Assembly (NCBI GenBank): GCA_007128855.1
Contig: SKWQ01000014.1
Location: 1-48,255 of the forward strand
Direction: 5' to 3'
DNA from: Balneolales bacterium
GTDB lineage: Bacteria; Bacteroidota; Rhodothermia; Balneolales; Natronogracilivirgulaceae
Length of the DNA: 48,255 nt
Part shown: in pieces, positions 19,399 through 27,435 of the stretch
Layout of the letters: the number at the start of each line of letters is the position of its first letter
Position numbering within the stretch: the first letter of the stretch is position 1
Notes under the pieces: model-generated
The model's input: the letters and a program-made list of their open reading frames with translations, nothing else
The model's database searches: none
Told to the model about the DNA's origin: nothing
Made by a program: the position numbers and the translations under genes

Positions 19399-20523
19399 TC
19401 AGGTTCCAAGCGCCTCACGAAATTCTACAAACTGCATAATATCCTTCCTTGAGATAATGCCAACCAACTCCCCGTTCTCAAGGACCGGCAAACGCCCGCT
19501 GCCCGCATCGATCATCTCCATCAGTACATCATAGGCGTCGTTATCCGGTCTTACAGCACGAAGTGCTTCCCCTTGAGTCATGACATCCGATACCCGCGTG
19601 AACTCCCACTGCTCGCGATCAACGGCCTTGACCTGGTTGATTTCCACTAGACCGAGAAACTCGTCGTTCCTCATGACGGGAAAACAGGAAAACCGGTTCT
19701 TGAAGAAATACTCGTTGACCAGGTTCCGCAGGCTTACATCAGGATGCACCGTAGAGGGGTTGGTCGTCATGATTTTATGGACGGGTATACCCGACAGGCC
19801 TTCACGCATGGCCACCAGGTAATAACCGCTTTTTGCCGACTGCAGCAGGAACATCCCGACGAAAATCCACACAACTCCAATTATGATTGACCCGCCAAAA
19901 ATAAAAAATACGCCGGCCAACATTATTATGAAGGAAAATAACTGTCCAATAATGCTCACGATCCGGGTGGATCGGCGAAGGTTGCCAGTTTGATGCCATA
20001 AGGCCGCCCTGAGCATACGTCCGCCATCCAGCGGAAACCCGGGAACCATGTTGAAGAGCACGAGCAGCACATTGACGTAGCCGATGTACCAAAGGACACC
20101 GTGCAGGCCATCACGAATGACTCCCTCCAGAAGGAAAGCAAGTCCCAGGAACAAAAATCCAAGCAGCAGGCTGCACAATGGCCCGGCCCCGGCAATGACA
20201 AATTCGTCACTTGCCTTTTCGGGCTCTTTCTTCATTCTGGCCAGCCCGCCAAAGATAAAAAGGATGATCTCGGAGATTTCAACATCCCTCCTTCGCGCGG
20301 TCATGGCATGGGCAAATTCATGCAGCAATATGGATATGAAAAAAAGCAGTGCAGCCAGGACACTGAGCGCCCATGCTTCCGCTGCGCCCATTTCCCCGTA
20401 ATTCTGGGGGAAAAAGTACCGTGCCAGCATGAATACGACCAGGGCGAACATGATGAACCAGCTGTAATCGAGTCCGATCCTGATGTTCTGAAAGCTGCCA
20501 AGTGTCAATCCCTGTCTCTGCAT
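19399..20523 (-). CDS. M50 site-2 protease with C-terminal CBS domains
   Basis: Intramembrane zinc metalloprotease of the SpoIVFB-like branch of the site-2 proteases. Several membrane segments span about residues 20-220. The zinc motif HEFAH is at 68-72, and the third ligand lies in the NMVPGFPLDGGRML segment. Two CBS domains, likely adenylate-binding, occupy about 240-370 (VHKIMTTNPSTVHPDVSLR and VSDVMTQGEALRAVRPDN). The ATG at 20523 is well placed. The gene stands alone, convergent with the helicase. Its substrate is unknown; relatives cleave anti-sigma or pro-sigma factors, but no link to the sigma systems in this window can be shown. Confidence 0.9.
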   Translation of the reverse strand: MQRQGLTLGSFQNIRIGLDYSWFIMFALVVFMLARYFFPQNYGEMGAAEAWALSVLAALLFFISILLHEFAHAMTARRRDVEISEIILFIFGGLARMKKEPEKASDEFVIAGAGPLCSLLLGFLFLGLAFLLEGVIRDGLHGVLWYIGYVNVLLVLFNMVPGFPLDGGRMLRAALWHQTGNLRRSTRIVSIIGQLFSFIIMLAGVFFIFGGSIIIGVVWIFVGMFLLQSAKSGYYLVAMREGLSGIPVHKIMTTNPSTVHPDVSLRNLVNEYFFKNRFSCFPVMRNDEFLGLVEINQVKAVDREQWEFTRVSDVMTQGEALRAVRPDNDAYDVLMEMIDAGSGRLPVLENGELVGIISRKDIMQFVEFREALGT

Positions 20524-20769
20524 CGCTCATGCCTCCATAAGTGGTTTCAAGAAATGGTGACGTTTGACGGTCAAACAGCTGAAAAAAACCGAATACACCA
20601 AGCGTAATGACTGTCACGTTTCATATTACATAAGTAGCCGACTTTTATCCAGCAAGAATGGTCCTGTCGGTCTGCACGTCTCCATTGGTTGAAACCTATA
20701 TTTCTTGTACCTTTTGTCACATTTTGCATGTTTACCAGAATTAACTGTTTGCGGCCTCCGGGGATTCCA

Positions 20770-22284
20770 ATGTTCAGTAGGGCAACAACCCTGTTTTTTT
20801 GTCACATCTTCATCCTGGCACTCATGGCCGGCACGCCCTTGCGTGCCCAGATGATTGCCACGCCCGACCAGATTGCCCTTGGGGGTGGCGTTGCATACAG
20901 CACGGGGCTGTCCGCCCATTTCAACAATCCCGCCAATTTGATGATAAGGAAAGATCATCGACGCCATGAGGTTACTGTGGGTTTGGGAGGGGTATATCGC
21001 AGTACGGGTATCTCTGTCCGCAACACCCTGAACCTGCCGGATGAAGTGCTTCCCTATTTCGTCCCCGAAGAGCCTGGCTCATCCACCCTGGTGACAGATG
21101 CGGAACTGGAACGTTATTTTTATGGATCGGACCGGTTCCACCAGACTCACTCATACGATATGATCCCGGTTGGATTCACCTGGTCCGGGGAGAATCGTGC
21201 CTACTCGATCGCATTGCGCTCCAGGGGCATATCTTCTTTTGAAATGAACAAGAACTGGTTCGAGAGCGCTAGCGGAAGCAGCGGGTCGCAAGCCGGTTTT
21301 GTGCGTTTTCTCAACGAAAGCTACCAGGTTCATCATGAGGTCTCTTTTGCGATGGCAAGGGAGGTAACCATGATCAACCAGTGGCAGGCCGGACTCAATA
21401 CCCTGTACGTTGGTCTTGCGCCAAAGCTGCTTATCGGCGGCATGTATTCCCGGGCCAGATATCGCTCAGAATATCAGGCTGTTGAGGAGGGATGGCAAAA
21501 TTCCGGGTTCATGGAAGTGCAGATGGCGGGTGACATGACACGGTATCTGGACGATCTGCTGGCATCCGGAAATGCAGCCATGGCTTTCAGGGACCGGGTC
21601 TCCCCTTCATCCAACCTGAACGTTAGTGGTCTTGGTCTCGGACTGGATGCGGGACTCACTTACATCATCCCGCTGGGAGATGATATATCCCTGTCCCCGC
21701 ACAGCGAGGAACCGCTGCGGAAATCGCTCAGGTTCAGTGTTGCAATCATCGATCTGGGTGCCATACGATACTCAGGCAATCCCGGCGAATGGGCCAGCAG
21801 GACGGTAATGCGGACGTATCCGGATATTCAGGGCAATCAGGTGCGGTTCGACGGGAAACCTGGTGAGTTTCTCCGGTATATCCATGACGATAGTGTGGAA
21901 GAGGTGGTCATCGACAACCTGAACCGAATTGATGACTCGGCATTTTCTGTTCAGTTGCCTACTGAGGTGCATGTTGGCACAGCCCTTCAGTACCGTTGGT
22001 TCGCGTCTGTAGTTGACCTGAACTACCGGTTCAATTCATCCGATTTTCGCACGGATGGATGGCATGTTTCTGCGGGTGCGGAGGTTAGGCCCTTTCACTT
22101 TCTGCCGTTAATGGGCAGTTTTCAGTTGAATCCGGGTGGTGACACTGCGGTGGGTGCTGGTGCCGGTCTGGATCTGGGATATCTTCGTGCATCTGGTGCC
22201 ATCCGGTTGTTCCGTACACAGGAGGAACAGGCTCGATGGAATGTAAACAGTATTTCAGCCCTTTCGCTTCAGATCCGTTTTTAA
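20770..22284 (+). CDS. Putative outer-membrane protein (DUF5723-like)
   Basis: The function is not known to me. The open frame extends upstream to 20689, but the ATG at 20770 gives MFSRATTLFFCHIFILALMA, a clean Sec signal peptide ending near LRAQ. The mature protein (about 475 residues) alternates hydrophobic and polar residues and is rich in Gly, Ser and aromatics. It has a GLSAHFNNPANLMIRKD segment like Bacteroidota barrel proteins and ends LSLQIRF with a terminal phenylalanine, typical of outer-membrane barrels. It resembles the DUF5723 family in layout, but I could not verify that by search. It is monocistronic, with a hairpin terminator candidate 16 nt after its stop. Confidence 0.6.
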   Translation: MFSRATTLFFCHIFILALMAGTPLRAQMIATPDQIALGGGVAYSTGLSAHFNNPANLMIRKDHRRHEVTVGLGGVYRSTGISVRNTLNLPDEVLPYFVPEEPGSSTLVTDAELERYFYGSDRFHQTHSYDMIPVGFTWSGENRAYSIALRSRGISSFEMNKNWFESASGSSGSQAGFVRFLNESYQVHHEVSFAMAREVTMINQWQAGLNTLYVGLAPKLLIGGMYSRARYRSEYQAVEEGWQNSGFMEVQMAGDMTRYLDDLLASGNAAMAFRDRVSPSSNLNVSGLGLGLDAGLTYIIPLGDDISLSPHSEEPLRKSLRFSVAIIDLGAIRYSGNPGEWASRTVMRTYPDIQGNQVRFDGKPGEFLRYIHDDSVEEVVIDNLNRIDDSAFSVQLPTEVHVGTALQYRWFASVVDLNYRFNSSDFRTDGWHVSAGAEVRPFHFLPLMGSFQLNPGGDTAVGAGAGLDLGYLRASGAIRLFRTQEEQARWNVNSISALSLQIRF

Positions 22285-22299
22285 CCGAACGGCAAATAT

Positions 22300-22324
22300 C
22301 CTGCCTCTATGGCAGGGTTTTGAT
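22300..22324 (+). terminator. Candidate intrinsic terminator after the DUF5723-like gene
   Basis: The stem CCTGCC/GGCAGG (22300-22305 and 22311-22316) has the 5-nt loop TCTAT and is followed by GTTTTG, a short U-rich tail. It starts 16 nt after the stop codon at 22284. The stem is only 6 bp, so strength is uncertain. Confidence 0.5.
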
Positions 22325-22394
22325 TGAAATGACATCCTTAAGTCGGTGTAGCTGCAGAACTGCTGTCAATATGACCTTTTTCCTGTCTATATGT

Positions 22395-22410
22395 ACTTAT
22401 CATGATAAGT
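22395..22410. promoter_or_regulatory. 16-bp perfect palindrome upstream of lon (candidate operator)
   Basis: ACTTATCATGATAAGT is self-complementary over all 16 bases, with no loop, which favours a dimeric protein-binding site over a transcript hairpin. It lies about 217 nt before the lon ATG. Roughly one such palindrome is expected by chance in a window this size, so only its position upstream of a stress-protease gene makes it notable. Confidence 0.35.
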
Positions 22411-22626
22411 GGCCTGTTTCTTGTACTCTTTATTTGCAGGTCAACATGGATCGGGATAACATATTTCGAATCAATTCATTAGACCTGGCTACAAATGCAT
22501 GCAGCATCAGAATGTTGTACCCGAAAAAATCGTTAGTGTAATCTCTGTTGGCATCTCAGTGTGCAGTGGAATAATTTACACGAGACGATTGCCGGTTTTA
22601 ATTCTAATACACAGAGCATAACATAC

Positions 22627-25155
22627 ATGCCAATTTTTAGTAATCTGAAAACATTCAAGAAGAAACTGTCCGAAGACGAGTTCGACGATTTTGAGCAGGC
22701 CATCCCCCTTTTGTCAGAAGAAGAAGAGCGGCGGATGACAGAATCAGACATCCCCGACCAGCTTCCGATACTTCCTTTGAAAAACACGGTGCTTTACCCG
22801 GGCGTGGTCATTCCCATCACCGTTGGCCGCGATCGCTCCCTCGAGCTGGTAAAAAAAGCATACGAAACAGACAAGATCATCGGCATCGTCACCCAGAAAA
22901 AGCAGGAGCAGGAAGATCCCTCACCCGACGATCTGTATCATGTGGGAACCGTAGCCCAGATACTGAAGCTCATCAAGATGCCCGATGGCAGCAAAAGCAT
23001 TGTCATCCAGGGAAAGAGTGTCTTTGAAATCGACGAGTTTACGCAGCACGATCCCTATTACATAGCAAAGATACGGCCGTTCATCTACAACCAGGACGTA
23101 TCCGGTGTCGAGCTGGACGCGGCTTTGCGGTCGATCAAGGAAACGGCCATACAGATAGTAAACCTGTCCCCGAACATACCTTCGGAAGCGGGCATTGCCA
23201 TCAACAACATCAACAGCCCAACTTTCCTGCTGAATTTTATCAGCTCGAACCTGAACATTAGCCTGGACGAAAAACAGACCCTGCTGGAAATCAAAACCTT
23301 CTCCGAAAAGATGGAGAAGGTGATGAATTACCTCAAAAAGGAGATGCAGGTCCTGAACCTCAGCGAAGAGATCCGTTCGAAGGTTAAAACCGACATCGAC
23401 AAGCAACAGAAAGACTTCTATCTTCGCCAGCAGCTCAAAGCCATTCAGGATGAGCTGGGCGAGGACAGTGAGCTGGAGGACGTGAACAAGCTTCGTGCCA
23501 AAGCAAAAGAGAAATCCTTTCCCGATCACGTTCAAAAGGTTCTGGACAAAGAACTTGACCGACTTGAACGGACGCCGGCCAATGCACCCAACCACGGCGT
23601 TATCTACAACTATGTGGAATGGCTGGTCGAACTTCCCTGGAGCCACTTCTCCAAAGACAAACTGGACCTGAAACGTGCCAGAAAAATCCTGGATGAAGAT
23701 CACTACGGGCTTGAGAAAGTCAAGAAAAGAATCGTTGAGTACCTTTCGGTCCTGAAGCTGAAAAAGGACATGAAGGCCCCCATCCTGTGCTTTTACGGTC
23801 CACCTGGCGTAGGTAAAACCTCTCTTGGCCGATCCATTGCCCGTGCCATGGACCGTGAGTTCCAGCGCTTCAGTGTGGGCGGACTGCAGGATGAAGCCGA
23901 AATACGGGGACATCGCCGAACCTATATCGGCGCCCTTCCCGGTCGCATCATCCAGAGCATAAAAAAAGCCGGTACAAGCAACCCGCTCATGATGCTTGAC
24001 GAAATAGACAAGGTCGGGATGAATTTCCGGGGCGATCCCACATCGGCACTGCTGGAAGTCCTGGATCCCGAGCAGAACCATACTTTTTACGACAATTATC
24101 TGGAAGTGGAATACGACCTTTCCAAGGTTCTGTTCATAGCAACTGCCAACAACACCGACACCATACCTCCACCCCTGCGTGACCGGATGGAGATGATCTA
24201 CCTGAGCGGATACACACTTGAGGAAAAGCTTCAGATCGCCAAGAAATATCTGGTCCCAAAACAAATACTTGAGAACGGTCTCGACAAATCCCGGTTCCGC
24301 ATATCCGATAAAGCCATTGAGAAAGTAATTGACGGATATACCCGGGAATCGGGTGTGCGAAACCTGGAGCGCGAAATCGGCTCCCTGGCCCGGGCTATTG
24401 CCAGCAGGGTGGCTGACGATAAGATCACCAAGGCATCCATTGGTGTCGGTGACATCGAGAAATATCTTGGGAAGAAAAAGTTTTTCTCGGATGTGGCCGA
24501 ACGAACCACGGTCCCCGGGGTGTCAACCGGACTTGCATGGACCCCGTATGGCGGTGATATCCTCTTCATTGAGGCAAGTGTCTCCAGGGGCTCGGGCAAA
24601 CTGAACATCACCGGACAACTGGGCGATGTCATGAAGGAGTCGGCCATGCTGGCACTCAGCTATCTGAAATCACGATCCGACGAACTCTCCATAAAAGATT
24701 CCGCATTTACAGAGTGGGACCTGCACATCCATGTCCCCGCCGGTTCCGTTCCAAAAGATGGCCCATCTGCCGGTCTCTCGCTGCTGGCTGCAATATCATC
24801 CATCTTTACGCAGAGAAAAGTAAAAAGCACCGTTGCCATGACCGGGGAAATAACCCTCAGGGGTTCGGTGCTGCCCGTTGGCGGTATCAAGGAAAAAACC
24901 CTCGCTGCAAAACGCGCAGGGATCAAAACCGTGGTCCTGCCATCCAGAAATGAAAAGGATGTCGAAGAGATAGAAAAGGATGTCCTCAAGGGTATTGAGT
25001 TCCAGTATCTCGACCGCATGGAACCATTGCTCGATCTGGTCCTTGAAAAAGACCCGGTGGCCGATCCGCAGAAAAAATATGCCAGCCGGAAGGATTCCGG
25101 TTCCAAACATAAAAAGATCCCGGACAGATCACCAGAAGAGGTGTCGGCCAACTGA
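22627..25155 (+). CDS. lon: ATP-dependent endopeptidase La (Lon)
   Basis: Cytosolic AAA+ serine protease that degrades misfolded and regulatory proteins. The N-terminal LAN domain begins at LPILPLKNTVLYPG and is followed by a long helical linker. The Walker A motif GPPGVGKT is at about 391-398 and Walker B is MMLDEIDKVG. The protease domain has the Ser-Lys dyad: S714 in KDGPSAGLSL and the lysine in GGIKEKTLAAKRAG. The frame extends upstream to a GTG at 22561, but I chose the ATG at 22627, giving 842 residues. The tail is Lys/Ser-rich. It is 93 nt upstream of rsgA. Confidence 0.96.
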   Translation: MPIFSNLKTFKKKLSEDEFDDFEQAIPLLSEEEERRMTESDIPDQLPILPLKNTVLYPGVVIPITVGRDRSLELVKKAYETDKIIGIVTQKKQEQEDPSPDDLYHVGTVAQILKLIKMPDGSKSIVIQGKSVFEIDEFTQHDPYYIAKIRPFIYNQDVSGVELDAALRSIKETAIQIVNLSPNIPSEAGIAINNINSPTFLLNFISSNLNISLDEKQTLLEIKTFSEKMEKVMNYLKKEMQVLNLSEEIRSKVKTDIDKQQKDFYLRQQLKAIQDELGEDSELEDVNKLRAKAKEKSFPDHVQKVLDKELDRLERTPANAPNHGVIYNYVEWLVELPWSHFSKDKLDLKRARKILDEDHYGLEKVKKRIVEYLSVLKLKKDMKAPILCFYGPPGVGKTSLGRSIARAMDREFQRFSVGGLQDEAEIRGHRRTYIGALPGRIIQSIKKAGTSNPLMMLDEIDKVGMNFRGDPTSALLEVLDPEQNHTFYDNYLEVEYDLSKVLFIATANNTDTIPPPLRDRMEMIYLSGYTLEEKLQIAKKYLVPKQILENGLDKSRFRISDKAIEKVIDGYTRESGVRNLEREIGSLARAIASRVADDKITKASIGVGDIEKYLGKKKFFSDVAERTTVPGVSTGLAWTPYGGDILFIEASVSRGSGKLNITGQLGDVMKESAMLALSYLKSRSDELSIKDSAFTEWDLHIHVPAGSVPKDGPSAGLSLLAAISSIFTQRKVKSTVAMTGEITLRGSVLPVGGIKEKTLAAKRAGIKTVVLPSRNEKDVEEIEKDVLKGIEFQYLDRMEPLLDLVLEKDPVADPQKKYASRKDSGSKHKKIPDRSPEEVSAN

Positions 25156-25248
25156 CGAACGAGTCCCGCAGGATCTGACCCTTCCCCATCCCACTCCGGC
25201 AATGTACTCCGGGAATTATGACCCATACAGATATCTAAAAAACGTTGC

Positions 25249-26181
25249 ATGAAGGGACTGATCACAAAAGCAACCGGGAGCTGGTATCAGGTATTACTGG
25301 ACAACGATGAGAACATGTCCTGCAGACTGCCTGGCAAGTTCCGCCTGGATGAGGATGACCTTGTCAACCCTGTTGCCGTTGGAGATATCGTGGATGTTTT
25401 CCCGCAAAAAGATGGGACAGGAGTCATAAATCAGGTCCTGGAGAGAAGGAACCGACTGGTCAGGAAAGCGACACACGGCCGGCGCGGCGCTCAGCTCATT
25501 GCCGCAAATCTTGACCTTGTGATCATCGTGCAATCCCTGCGCGACCCGTCCTTCAAAACCGGATTCATCGATCGTGTCCTGGTGACCTGTGAGGCTTATG
25601 AAATCACGCCGTTGATCATCATCAACAAGTCAGACCTGAATAAAGGCGACAAGGATATGGAAATGCTTGATCAGGTTCAGGAGCTCTACAATGGGCTCGG
25701 ATACGATCTGCTGACGACCAGCATCCACGATGAAGCTTCCATTGGCAGGCTGAAATCACATATCACGGGAAAGTTGTCGGTGTTTACAGGTCATTCCGGA
25801 ACCGGTAAAACAAGCCTGCTCAACGCACTCTCCCCCGGCCTTGCATTCAAGACCGCCGAGATCAGCCGTTCTTCGAACAAGGGCAAACACACCACCACAT
25901 ATGCACAACTTGTCAAACTGGCGGAGAATACCTTTCTGGTGGATACTCCCGGAATCCGCGAATTCGGCCTTGTGGACATGGAGCAGTATGAAATTTCACT
26001 CCACTTTCCTGAAATGAGACCCTACCGGGAGTCCTGCAGGTTCTACAACTGCACCCATCGCCATGAGCCGTCATGTGCCGTCCGTGATGCCGTGGAAAGA
26101 CAGGCTATCACCGGCTCCCGATATAAAAGCTATCTCAGTATCGTGGAAAGTGTTGAATCGGGGATTGATAAAGCCACATAA
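25249..26181 (+). CDS. rsgA: Small ribosomal subunit biogenesis GTPase RsgA (YjeQ)
   Basis: Circularly permuted GTPase that checks 30S maturation at the decoding centre. An N-terminal OB fold (about 1-70) is followed by the G4-like INKSDLN, G1 GHSGTGKTS at 181-189, and G3 VDTPGIREFGL, in the permuted order that defines the family. The C-terminal zinc site is C263, C268, H270 and C276 in a CxxxxCxHxxxxxC array. Length (310 residues) is normal. The protein is complete and no signal peptide is seen. Confidence 0.95.
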   Translation: MKGLITKATGSWYQVLLDNDENMSCRLPGKFRLDEDDLVNPVAVGDIVDVFPQKDGTGVINQVLERRNRLVRKATHGRRGAQLIAANLDLVIIVQSLRDPSFKTGFIDRVLVTCEAYEITPLIIINKSDLNKGDKDMEMLDQVQELYNGLGYDLLTTSIHDEASIGRLKSHITGKLSVFTGHSGTGKTSLLNALSPGLAFKTAEISRSSNKGKHTTTYAQLVKLAENTFLVDTPGIREFGLVDMEQYEISLHFPEMRPYRESCRFYNCTHRHEPSCAVRDAVERQAITGSRYKSYLSIVESVESGIDKAT

Positions 26182-26288
26182 AACAATTCTTCGACGCCTC
26201 TGTTTCAATATCCGTAAAAACGTTACTTTACCTTATCGTTTATATCACGGATCCCTTACAACAAGAACCTATTTGCGCAGGAAAAGCC

Positions 26289-27404
26289 ATGTTGAAAATC
26301 ACTTCAAGCACCATTTCTGCATCCATTTTAGCCATTTTCCTTGCAGTCAGCGCCCTCGCTCCAACTCAAAAAACAATGGCGCAGCTGGGCGATCTCGGTG
26401 ACCTGATTGTTGATGAGGGCCGCGTGGATGCCCAACTCCTTTTCTCCGAGTACCTCAAACCATTTACAAATGGTTTCGGAGCCGGGGTAAATTCCGGGTG
26501 GATCGACCGCGCACGTTCTCACGGCCTTCTTGGTTTTCATGTGAAGGTCAACTTCTCCGCTGCCATTGTCCCCGATATTGATAAGAGTTTTCTGTTGGAC
26601 GAAATCGGGCTCACCAGGCTCCAGCTGGCTGACCCAAACAGACCGGAAACCCCGACGTTCAGTGGAAGTTCAAGCAGCGATGCCCGTCTTGTTTTAAGAG
26701 AGCAGGGGCTCGATCTTGCAGAGTTTACGATGCCTCCCGGCACCGGATTCGGCTACATCATGACACCGATGATCCAGGCCGGGCTCGGGCTCCCCAATGA
26801 TACCGACGTCATGATCCGCTTCGTCCCACCCTTTTCGTTCCTGGATTATGGAGAAATGTACCTTTATGGTATCGGTGTCAAACATGAGCTCAACCAGTGG
26901 CTCCCCGGTGGCGCGTTTCTGCCGCTCACGTTTTCGGTCATGGCTGGTTACACATCCTTTGGCACCAGTGCCGGGCTGAGGGCACGTCCGACCGATTTCG
27001 ATCCCCAAAACGATCTGGATCCCAAAAACCTGGGCGGTCCCGAATCCGACACCTGGTCCGGACAGGAAATCCAGTTCAGTACGGATGCATGGACCGCGAA
27101 CCTGATTGTCGGTAAATCGATTCCGATGTTGTCGGTATACGGTGGTGTTGGCGTCGAAGGGTCAACAACCAACGTGAGTGTGGAAGGAGACTTCCCCTAC
27201 TACGAGCCGGTGTTCCATGAAAGCGAGTACAGGAGGAGTTTGGATGCACTGACCGACCCGCTGGAGATCAGTTTTGATGGGGCGAACCGTTTCAGGGCCA
27301 TGGCGGGTGTGCGCATCAGCCTTCCGCTGCTGACTTTCAATGTGGACTATACCTATGCCGATTACTCCATCGTCACGGCGGGAATCGGAGTCAGTCTTAG
27401 ATAA
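26289..27404 (+). CDS. Putative outer-membrane protein of the DUF6588 type
   Basis: Function unknown. A signal peptide covers about residues 1-31 (core SASILAIFLAVSALA, cleavage near MAQ). The segment YLKPFTNGFGAGVNSGWIDR, followed by LLGFHVKVNFSAAIVPD, is the conserved opening I associate with DUF6588 proteins of Bacteroidota and relatives. The remainder is Gly- and aromatic-rich with alternating strands and ends in YSIVTAGIGVSLR, consistent with a small beta-barrel. It is monocistronic and convergent with polA, with only 31 nt between stops. The family name comes from memory and was not searched. Confidence 0.65.
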   Translation: MLKITSSTISASILAIFLAVSALAPTQKTMAQLGDLGDLIVDEGRVDAQLLFSEYLKPFTNGFGAGVNSGWIDRARSHGLLGFHVKVNFSAAIVPDIDKSFLLDEIGLTRLQLADPNRPETPTFSGSSSSDARLVLREQGLDLAEFTMPPGTGFGYIMTPMIQAGLGLPNDTDVMIRFVPPFSFLDYGEMYLYGIGVKHELNQWLPGGAFLPLTFSVMAGYTSFGTSAGLRARPTDFDPQNDLDPKNLGGPESDTWSGQEIQFSTDAWTANLIVGKSIPMLSVYGGVGVEGSTTNVSVEGDFPYYEPVFHESEYRRSLDALTDPLEISFDGANRFRAMAGVRISLPLLTFNVDYTYADYSIVTAGIGVSLR

Positions 27405-27435
27405 CCGTCCAATTGGCTGGGCATGCGAATTCCTG

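Larger units (their letters stand above)
22285..22626. other. Intergenic region upstream of lon
   Basis: This 342-base gene-free stretch holds a hairpin terminator candidate at 22300-22324 for the upstream gene and a 16-bp perfect palindrome at 22395-22410, then AT-richer DNA up to the lon ATG. The promoter of lon presumably lies here. I see no CIRCE-type heat-shock repeat and cannot fix -10 and -35 boxes. Confidence 0.5.

Noticed and set aside
22921-24264. 447-codon open frame antisense to lon
   Set aside because: It is a shadow of lon codon usage, with no family motifs; lon itself has every expected motif on the other strand.
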